Of a DNA stretch of 64,000 nt, positions 42,655-49,120 are shown piece after piece (position 1 is the first letter of the stretch; the number at the start of each line of letters is the position of its first letter). The translations under genes and the position numbers were made by a program. The notes under the pieces are model-generated. The model was not told the origin of the DNA and made no database searches. It saw only the letters and a list, made by a program, of their open reading frames with translations. This DNA comes from Bacteroidota bacterium. Lineage in GTDB: Bacteria > Bacteroidota > Ignavibacteria > Palsa-1295. Location: contig JAJPIO010000009.1 in assembly GCA_021324735.1 (NCBI GenBank), positions 576,510-640,509 on the forward strand. The letters are read 5' to 3'.

Positions 42655-42978
42655 CTATTCTAACTTTACGGCCGTTCCATAACAGATCACTTCAGTCACA
42701 CCGCCCATGATCTCGGTAGCGTCATAACGCACGCCGATAATACCGTCGGCACCAAGCTGCGAGGCATGGTCGACCATCTGTTCAAATGCATCGTTACGGG
42801 CTTGCTCACAGAGTTGAGTGTACATCGTAATGTTGCCACCAAAGATCGTTTGAAGTCCAGCAGCGAACGAGCCGACGATAGAGCGAGAGCGGACGATAAT
42901 GCCACGCACTACTCCCAAATTTCTGCTCACCTTTTTACCTGCAATGTCAAAGGATGTGGTAATATTCGCGTGATCCAT
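42655..42978 (-). CDS. YbjQ/UPF0145 heavy-metal-binding-domain protein
   Basis: 107 residues from the ATG at 42978 (another ATG directly before it, at 42981). Shine-Dalgarno AGGAGA lies 7 nt before the chosen start. Motifs [69 protein letters not shown] are typical of the YbjQ family, which forms pentamers; the biochemical role is unsettled. It is convergent with the GNAT gene with only a few bases between. Confidence 0.9.
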   Translation of the reverse strand: MDHANITTSFDIAGKKVSRNLGVVRGIIVRSRSIVGSFAAGLQTIFGGNITMYTQLCEQARNDAFEQMVDHASQLGADGIIGVRYDATEIMGGVTEVICYGTAVKLE

Positions 42979-43046
42979 CATATGTCTCCTTATTGTGATT
43001 GTTTGAATACAATAATACTGCTTTCCTTTCTCGTAGCCACAAATCA

Positions 43047-43076
43047 TTGGTCAGTATATTAAATCACATATCTTTG
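43047..43076 (+). promoter_or_regulatory. Bacteroidota-type promoter for the B12 riboswitch transcript
   Basis: TTG at 43047-43049 and TATCTTTG at 43069-43076, spaced by 19 bases, fit the TTTG-N17..23-TAnnTTTG consensus. The start of transcription would fall at about 43083, directly at the 5' end of the cobalamin riboswitch. Confidence 0.75.
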
Positions 43077-43084
43077 CAACCAAG

Positions 43085-43314
43085 TACGTGGTGCCTCATA
43101 GCATGAGCGATCGTGCGCGAGGTGAAAAGGGAATCTCGTGAGAGAACCCTGCCGTGATCTCACGGTTGGTTTTTCAATTCGAGAGCTGCCCCGCAACTGT
43201 AACTCCGGACGAGCGATCGTCCACCTAAGACCACTGGGTAAAATCCGGGAAGGCAAGAAGCATGAGGGATCATTTACGTGATCGTTCAATGCAGGAGAAG
43301 CCAGGAGACCTGCC
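43085..43314 (+). ncRNA. Cobalamin (AdoCbl) riboswitch
   Basis: Conserved blocks in order: GTGGTGCC near the 5' end, GGTGAAAAGGGAATC, GAGCTGCCCCGCAACTGTAA, CCACTGGG...GGGAAGG, and the B12 box GCCAGGAGACCTGCC (43300-43314). These are the standard elements of class I cobalamin riboswitches. It precedes a BtuB-like receptor, so cobalamin should repress uptake. The expression platform is the terminator at 43438-43478. Confidence 0.95.
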
Positions 43315-43437
43315 ACAGAAAAGCAGCACAGCGCTGCTCTAATCAACATCATTTGCCTTCGAGGGAGAGGCAGGAGTTACAAAAGATCGACGTTGCACCG
43401 TGGCGGTTTCCGCTCTCGTGCTTTGATTTTTGTCAGT

Positions 43438-43478
43438 ACTCCTATGCTCGCCCAGGAAGGCCGCATAGGAGTTTTTTT
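43438..43478 (+). terminator. Riboswitch expression-platform terminator overlapping the btuB start
   Basis: Stem ACTCCTATG (43438-43446) / CATAGGAGT (43464-43472) followed by seven Ts. The 3' arm contains AGGAG, the best ribosome binding site for the TTG start at 43477. The hairpin could thus act both on transcription and on translation. Confidence 0.85.
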
Positions 43479-45462
43479 GTCTCATTTCGCAGCGTTCTGT
43501 CTGATGGTTTTCGGGATTGCATTCAGCAATCCTGTATGGCTGCATGCGCAATCATCTGACGACTCTCTCCGGCACCTTCCGGCTAAAACGGTTGAGATCT
43601 CGGCGCCCCGCCCCGCCGATCTGCCTGTTATCGATGCTCGTCAAGTCGAGATAAAGCCTGCTGTAAGGCTCACCGAGATCACCGGCTCGACCATTACCTC
43701 TGATGTGTTGCGTGCCCTGTCATCATCATTGGATGTAAGACGCTATGGCCCCCTTGGAAGTATTGCAATCCCCAGCTACCGAGGATTACCGGCAGAATAC
43801 ACCATCGTTTATCGCGATGGTATTCGCCTTACGAGCGAACAGCTTGGCCTCACCGATCTTGGCCAGCTTTCGCTGCATGGGATTTCTCATGTCGAGCTGA
43901 TTCCATCGTCCAGTGCCGTGCTGCTTGGTGGCGATGCTGTTGGGGCGGCGATCGATCTGGTAAGCCAGACAGCGGATTCCACCTCACTCCAAATTGGTAG
44001 CGATCAGATATCTTATGGCGAGGGATTTCCTGAGCAATCGTATTACGGCCAGATCACCGCAAAGCCATCGCCATCATTTTCCATTCTTGGTGGTTGGTCG
44101 CTCGATCAGTCAACGGGGGCGTTTCCGTTTTTCCAGGATGCAGTACATCCCACGGTGCTTCGCGAGAATAATGATGCGATCCTACGAAGTGGGAATATAA
44201 GTGCTGTTTGGAATGCGTCGGACCAAACGCTCGTACATTTTATAGGTAATTACTTCTTCGCAAATCGGGGCTCGCCCGGCGCGGTGATCACAGAAGGGCG
44301 TGGCGCAAGTTCGTTAACAGCCCGCCTCACCGATGAGCAAGGTCTTGCGGCAATAAAGATCGATCACGATGCCGAAGATTGGAATGGCACGCTCACACTA
44401 CAATATCAAAATCAATACGAAGCATTCAACGATCGTGTTCAAGGCTTTAACGATAGCGCCATCAATATCCTTTATGGCTTCCAGGCACGCGCGAACAGAA
44501 AATTAAATGATTGGCTTAGCGGCTATGCAGGTGTTGATCTTTTGCACACGCGGCTTACTGGCTCGAGCAACGTAAAGCCGGATGGTAACTCCATTATTGG
44601 GCGCGACCGCTTCGGCGCTTATACGGCCGTGTCAATAACCCCGAGCGAGTTGCTGCAAGTAACTGCTTCCTTGCGGCCAGAGTATGTCTCGGACCTAAAC
44701 GAGTTTGATCTTTTGCCCCAAGCTAGTATCGATTATACTCCTAGATCATGGCTGGATTTTAATGCCGCTTATAGTAAATCGGCTCACGCTCCTACGCTAA
44801 ACGACCTCTATTATAAGCTTTATGGTCAACCAACTCTTAAGCCCGAGCGCGCCGATAATTGGCAGGCAACACTCGCAATTCAGCCACACCTTTGGAGTAT
44901 TATGCCAAAGCTCTCAGCGACCTACTTCAATGCTCGCATTGAGAACGAGATCGTATGGCGACCGGATATTCTCGGTACATCGGCATGGTATCCCTATAAT
45001 ATTGGCGTTGCCGGTATTCACGGCTGGGAAATAAAAGCCGAAGGCACATTGGGTCTTTCCCCACACGCGGCTGTACATCTGGAAGAAGGGTACACTTTCC
45101 TTACTTCTCAAAATTTAACGCCGGGCGATAGTAACTATGGCCGAGAACTGATCTACTCGACGCCGCACAGTTCGCTTACCACCATTCAGATCGAGCATGA
45201 TAAGTGGGGAAGTATCGCTGCAATGCTGCGATATCGCGATCGCAAATGGACGGATGCTGCCAATGTCGATACAGCATCACGATTACCGAGTGTGTATCTC
45301 TATACACTCACCCTTGCTACTCGTGAATTTCGTCTCGGACAGTTCGGAGTGCATGCGCTTTTTTCGATCGATAACTTAACGGACGAGCATTATGTGGAGG
45401 TCTTGAACTATCCCATGCCCGGCCGTACCTACAAATTTTCCATTCAACTCAAATACTTTTAG
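43477..45462 (+). CDS. btuB: BtuB-like TonB-dependent receptor
   Basis: 661 residues from TTG 43477, which has AGGAG 5 nt upstream and opens a good signal peptide (MSHFAAFCLMVFGIAFSNPVWLHAQ); the frame is open back to 43393. A plug domain (SLDVRRYGPLGSIAIPSYRGLPAEYTIVYRDGIRLTSEQLGLTDLGQLSLHGISHVELIPSSSAVLLGGDAVGAAIDLVS) precedes a 22-strand barrel that ends in Phe (LKYF). It is predicted to import cobalamin or a relative across the outer membrane, from its place behind a B12 riboswitch. It depends on the ExbB/ExbD/TonB system. Confidence 0.88.
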   Translation: MSHFAAFCLMVFGIAFSNPVWLHAQSSDDSLRHLPAKTVEISAPRPADLPVIDARQVEIKPAVRLTEITGSTITSDVLRALSSSLDVRRYGPLGSIAIPSYRGLPAEYTIVYRDGIRLTSEQLGLTDLGQLSLHGISHVELIPSSSAVLLGGDAVGAAIDLVSQTADSTSLQIGSDQISYGEGFPEQSYYGQITAKPSPSFSILGGWSLDQSTGAFPFFQDAVHPTVLRENNDAILRSGNISAVWNASDQTLVHFIGNYFFANRGSPGAVITEGRGASSLTARLTDEQGLAAIKIDHDAEDWNGTLTLQYQNQYEAFNDRVQGFNDSAINILYGFQARANRKLNDWLSGYAGVDLLHTRLTGSSNVKPDGNSIIGRDRFGAYTAVSITPSELLQVTASLRPEYVSDLNEFDLLPQASIDYTPRSWLDFNAAYSKSAHAPTLNDLYYKLYGQPTLKPERADNWQATLAIQPHLWSIMPKLSATYFNARIENEIVWRPDILGTSAWYPYNIGVAGIHGWEIKAEGTLGLSPHAAVHLEEGYTFLTSQNLTPGDSNYGRELIYSTPHSSLTTIQIEHDKWGSIAAMLRYRDRKWTDAANVDTASRLPSVYLYTLTLATREFRLGQFGVHALFSIDNLTDEHYVEVLNYPMPGRTYKFSIQLKYF

Positions 45463-45468
45463 AAATCC

Positions 45469-46560
45469 ATGAAGAAAAATCTTCTACTATTAGGCCTTTG
45501 CGCGATACTTGGCGGAGCGTTCGGAGCCTGCAAATCGGCAACGGAACCCGCTCCTAGTATCAACGGCAGCCTTACGTCCTTGCCGGTCCATGATACCATC
45601 GTCCCAGCCACGAGCGATCGTGTTCTTTTCGTCGGTAATGAGGGCAATTTTGGTAAAGCAAATGCATCGCTCGATGTCGTGGTCTTTCATTCGGGTAATG
45701 GAGGAAAGGTCGACACCACCATCTACAAGGGTGTACTCACCGGTCTCGGTTCACCGAACGATGTTGTGGTAAACGGTAACCAGGTATACATGCTCGATAA
45801 CACTGCCAACTCGATCGATTTCTTTTCTGCGAGCGATCTCAATAGCGCACGGGGTATTCCAGTCGGACTCGATGCACCGAACAAAATGGCGCTTATTGGT
45901 TCGAACTTGTTGCTCGTTACCCGCCGCATGAATAACACTGCCGCCATTATCGATCTTACGACTGATAATATCGTTGATTCCATTGCCATCGGTGAGCCGA
46001 GTATTGCCGTAGCGGTGATGAATAATAAAGCCTATATTACGAGCAGTGCAACTTCGTATGCCGGGCCATATCATTTGAATGTGGTAAATCTTGCCACTCG
46101 TAAAGTGATCAAACAGGTCGCTTTGACGGGCTCTGGCGAGGAAGCCATTGCGGATAGCACTAATAACACCGTTATTATTGGTGCTACTGGAGATTTTGTG
46201 TCGATTCGGCCACGGCTTTATTATGTAAACGTCAGCACTGATGTGCTTCAGGATTCTCTCGAGTTCAGAACGGCGCAGAGCGACGGAGAAATCATCGTTG
46301 GACCCAAGAATTTTATCATCGCGGACGGCGTAGTCTACCGCTTAAATGGAATTAGCCACCAGTTGGGTCAGCCTCTCATTAATTCATCAACATCCTACTA
46401 TAAAGGTTATTACGATAGCCATGCAGACGAGCTATATCTGGGGGTCAATGATTTTACCAGTGGAAAAGGAAAGGTAGATGTTTATAGTGGTTCGACGGGC
46501 ACTTTCAAGTGGTCGTTCAATACCGGAATCGCCCCTGCACATTTCGCGTTCTACCACTGA
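45469..46560 (+). CDS. YncE/DUF5074-like beta-propeller lipoprotein
   Basis: 363 residues with lipobox (GGAFGAC, Cys21). The rest has repeating beta-propeller words (GSPNDVVVNGNQVYMLDNTANSIDFF, PNKMALIGSNLLLVTRRMNNTAAIIDLTTDNIVDSI), as in YncE-type proteins. Such lipoproteins often sit next to BtuB receptors in Bacteroidota. It begins 6 bp after the receptor and is under the same riboswitch. A role as surface lipoprotein helping B12 capture is inference from position. Confidence 0.8.
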   Translation: MKKNLLLLGLCAILGGAFGACKSATEPAPSINGSLTSLPVHDTIVPATSDRVLFVGNEGNFGKANASLDVVVFHSGNGGKVDTTIYKGVLTGLGSPNDVVVNGNQVYMLDNTANSIDFFSASDLNSARGIPVGLDAPNKMALIGSNLLLVTRRMNNTAAIIDLTTDNIVDSIAIGEPSIAVAVMNNKAYITSSATSYAGPYHLNVVNLATRKVIKQVALTGSGEEAIADSTNNTVIIGATGDFVSIRPRLYYVNVSTDVLQDSLEFRTAQSDGEIIVGPKNFIIADGVVYRLNGISHQLGQPLINSSTSYYKGYYDSHADELYLGVNDFTSGKGKVDVYSGSTGTFKWSFNTGIAPAHFAFYH

Positions 46561-46586
46561 TTCATCAAAATCACCACTCTTTTACA

Positions 46587-47135
46587 ATGAACGATACACA
46601 ACGACAGGCGCTCGTGGCCGGAATTCTGGTAGTGTTCGCCGTCTTGACGCGCGTACTCTTCAATACGCTGCACGTTTATAATTTTAATGCCGTGATGGCG
46701 GCCGGCCTTTTTGCCGGTGCGTATCTTGGCCGAAAGCGAATGGGCTTTATCGTGCCCTTTGCAGCGATGCTCGCAACCGATGCTATTCTTGGTTTCTACG
46801 ATTGGAAGCTGATGCTCTTCGTCTATGCAGCATTCGGGGTTTCCATTCTGATCGGCAAGTTCTATGCGAAGGATGCAACACTCCTTCGCTGGATCGTGTC
46901 GGTGCTCGGAGGCTCGTTCCTGTTCTTCGTGGTAACGAACGGAGCGGTATGGATGCTTTCGGAAGGCTCGATCTATCCGAAGACGGTGGCCGGGCTTATT
47001 CAGTGCTATACAATGGGACTTCCGTTTTACAAGAATACCCTCCTTGGCGATCTGACATGGAGTGCCGTGCTCTTCGGAAGTTACGAACTGATGCGCTTGA
47101 AAGTACAGAAGAGAGTCGCTGTCGTAGCGCAGTAA
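46587..47135 (+). CDS. DUF6580-like ECF-type membrane protein
   Basis: 182 residues, five or six membrane helices (ALVAGILVVFAVLTRVLF, FNAVMAAGLFAGAYLG, MGFIVPFAAMLATDAILGFYDW, MLFVYAAFGVSILIG...). The fold and motif GFIVPFAAMLATDAILGFYDWKLMLFVYAAF resemble substrate-specific components of ECF transporters and DUF6580 proteins. It is the third gene of the B12-riboswitch transcript, so it may be the inner-membrane part of cobalamin uptake; no ECF A/A'/T genes are nearby. Confidence 0.75.
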   Translation: MNDTQRQALVAGILVVFAVLTRVLFNTLHVYNFNAVMAAGLFAGAYLGRKRMGFIVPFAAMLATDAILGFYDWKLMLFVYAAFGVSILIGKFYAKDATLLRWIVSVLGGSFLFFVVTNGAVWMLSEGSIYPKTVAGLIQCYTMGLPFYKNTLLGDLTWSAVLFGSYELMRLKVQKRVAVVAQ

Positions 47136-47157
47136 GGATGATAGTTTAACATTCATC

Positions 47158-47190
47158 GAAGGCTCTCCTAATAGTGAGGGCCTTCTTTTT
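47158..47190 (+). terminator. Intrinsic terminator between the DUF6580 gene and the PP-loop gene
   Basis: 10-bp stem GAAGGCTCTC / GAGGGCCTTC (one G-T pair; 47158-47167 and 47176-47185) followed by TTTTT. The next reading frame can start at GTG 47191, immediately after the T tract. Confidence 0.9.
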
Positions 47191-47895
47191 GTGTACGAAC
47201 GAAAAAATTTGAAGACAGTATTATCGTGGAGCAGTGGAAAAGATAGCGCGTGGGCGCTGCACGTTCTGCGTTCACAAGGCGTGGAAGTAAATGCACTGCT
47301 TACCACGGTCAATGAGGCATTCGGCAGGGTAGCGATGCACGCTGTTCGTCGAGAACTGCTCGAAGCACAGGCAGAAGCTACCGGTGTTCGGCTTAAAGTC
47401 GTTGACTTGCCATGGCCGTGCTCCAACGAAGTATATGAGGAGCGAATGCGTATCGCTACCAATGCCCTTGTTGAAGAGGGTTTTGATACGATCGCGTTCG
47501 GCGATCTCTTTCTGAGAGATATTCGTGAGTATCGCGAAGAGAGGTTGGAAGGTACTTCTATAAAACCGATTTTCCCTCTGTGGGAAATTCCGACCGATCG
47601 ATTAGCAAAGGAAATGATCGCCGGTGGTTTGAAGGCACGCGTAACCTGTGTCGATCCACGAAAGCTTACTTCGGATTTCGCTGGTCGTGAGTGGAATGAA
47701 GAATTTCTCCGCGATCTTCCAAGTAGTGTTGATCCATGCGGAGAGAATGGAGAGTTTCATACCTTTGTGTATGATGGGCCAATGTTTAATACTCCGCTCA
47801 ATATCCTTAGCGGTGAAGTAGTTGAACGAGACGGATTTGTATTTGCCGACATCTTGCCGTTAATACGAAAACAGGAGAGTGTACTTAGTGAATAA
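47191..47895 (+). CDS. PP-loop ATPase of the Dph6 (diphthine-ammonia ligase-like) family
   Basis: 234 residues from GTG 47191; a TTG at 47209 would give the more usual start MKTVLSWSSGKDSAW. The PP-loop SWSSGKDSA binds ATP. Conserved GDLFLRDIREYREE and EFHTFVYDGPMF match COG2102/Dph6-like proteins. Bacteria lack diphthamide, so the archaeal/eukaryal reaction does not apply; the bacterial substrate is unknown. The gene lies behind the B12 genes but after a strong terminator, so any link to cobalamin is by position only. Confidence 0.85.
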   Translation: MYERKNLKTVLSWSSGKDSAWALHVLRSQGVEVNALLTTVNEAFGRVAMHAVRRELLEAQAEATGVRLKVVDLPWPCSNEVYEERMRIATNALVEEGFDTIAFGDLFLRDIREYREERLEGTSIKPIFPLWEIPTDRLAKEMIAGGLKARVTCVDPRKLTSDFAGREWNEEFLRDLPSSVDPCGENGEFHTFVYDGPMFNTPLNILSGEVVERDGFVFADILPLIRKQESVLSE

Positions 47896-49048
47896 AATGG
47901 ACGAGTTTGGATCGATGAATGGAAATGCTGAAGGAAAGCGTAAACCTGCGCGCCTGGTGCTTGAAAATGGCGCTGTCTTTCGCGGCTACGGGTTCGGCGC
48001 GCTCGATGTGACCCGACAGACCGGTGAAGTCGTTTTTACGACGAGCATTACCGGTTATCAGGAAATACTTACCGATCCATCCTACGCAGGCCAGATCGTC
48101 ACGATGACGAACCCGCTCATGGGAAATTATGGGGCAAATAGTGAGGACATGGAGAGCCGCTGCCCCTTTGTAAGCGGCTTTGTCGTTCGTGAAGCAGCCG
48201 AGCGTTATTCGAACTGGCGGGCAGGCGAAAGTCTCGATAAGTTTTTGGAAGAGAACGGCATTCTTGGTATCGAACAGGTTGATACACGCCGCTTAGTTCG
48301 CTTACTTCGCAGTGAAGGTGCTATGAGGGGTGTTCTTTCCACAGAAAGCCTTACCGATGACGAACTGGTGAGGGTAGCCCTTGAGAGTCCCAAGATGGCG
48401 GGCCTGGATCTTACCAAAGGTGTTACCACTCGTGAGCCGTATGACATGGCGGGTCCTACCGTTAACAGTTCGTGGAAAAAGCCACCACATGTGGTCGTGC
48501 TGGATTATGGTATCAAGCAAAATATTCTTCGCAAACTGGTTGACCACGGCGCTCAGCTCACGGTCATGCCTTCGACGACAACGCTGGAAGAAATTCTCGA
48601 ACAAAAGCCAGACGGTATTTTCCTTTCCAATGGTCCCGGTGACCCGGATGCAGTGAAGGATACGATCGCGATGCTCAAGCATCTCATCAAACGCGAAGAG
48701 CATCCGATCTTCGGTATTTGTCTGGGACACCAGTTACTTTCACTCGCATTAGGGGGTCAGACGTATAAATTAAAGTTCGGCCACCGCGGAGCCAACCATC
48801 CGGTCAAGAACCTACTATCGGAAAAGATCGAGATCACCTCACAGAATCATGGCTTCGCCGTCGATTGGAAGTCGATGCCCAACGATTGTGAATTGACCCA
48901 TCTTAATCTTAACGATCATACGGTCGAAGGCTTTCGCCACAATAAATTACCTATCTTCGCCGTCCAATATCATCCGGAAGCATCGCCTGGTCCGCACGAG
49001 AGTGACTATCTCTTCGACCAGTTCATGGAAAGTATTCGTAAGAATTAA
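47888..49048 (+). CDS. carA: Carbamoyl-phosphate synthase small subunit
   Basis: 386 residues from GTG 47888, which has AGGAG 10 nt upstream; ATG 47897 is the alternative. The C-terminal class I glutamine amidotransferase has FGICLGHQLL with catalytic Cys278 and QYHPE. The N-terminal domain matches CarA (LVLENGAVFRGYGFG, GEVVFTTSITGYQEILTDPSYAGQIV). It supplies ammonia to CarB, whose gene is not in the window. It overlaps the end of the PP-loop gene by a few bases. Confidence 0.95.
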   Translation: MNKMDEFGSMNGNAEGKRKPARLVLENGAVFRGYGFGALDVTRQTGEVVFTTSITGYQEILTDPSYAGQIVTMTNPLMGNYGANSEDMESRCPFVSGFVVREAAERYSNWRAGESLDKFLEENGILGIEQVDTRRLVRLLRSEGAMRGVLSTESLTDDELVRVALESPKMAGLDLTKGVTTREPYDMAGPTVNSSWKKPPHVVVLDYGIKQNILRKLVDHGAQLTVMPSTTTLEEILEQKPDGIFLSNGPGDPDAVKDTIAMLKHLIKREEHPIFGICLGHQLLSLALGGQTYKLKFGHRGANHPVKNLLSEKIEITSQNHGFAVDWKSMPNDCELTHLNLNDHTVEGFRHNKLPIFAVQYHPEASPGPHESDYLFDQFMESIRKN

Positions 49049-49085
49049 GGCAGAGCTTCCTTTTCTTAGCGCATTGATTATTTTC

Positions 49086-49109
49086 CAGCCCGGCTTGTTT
49101 ACCGGGCTG
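49086..49109. other. 8-bp hairpin upstream of lon
   Basis: CAGCCCGG / CCGGGCTG with loop CTTGTTTA (49086-49093, 49102-49109), 11 bp before the lon ATG and 37 bp after carA. There is no T tract after it, so it is not a normal terminator. It is not the CIRCE element. Confidence 0.5.
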
Positions 49110-49120
49110 AACATACCATA

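Noticed and set aside
43393-43476. TTG 43393 or ATG 43444 as start of the BtuB-like receptor
   Set aside because: Both put extra polar residues before the signal peptide, and ATG 43444 lies at the base of the terminator stem. TTG 43477 has a Shine-Dalgarno sequence and opens the signal peptide directly.
46551-47462. 303-residue minus-strand frame
   Set aside because: It lies opposite the DUF6580 and PP-loop genes, which have clear family motifs; the antisense product is His/Arg/Ser-rich without any domain.
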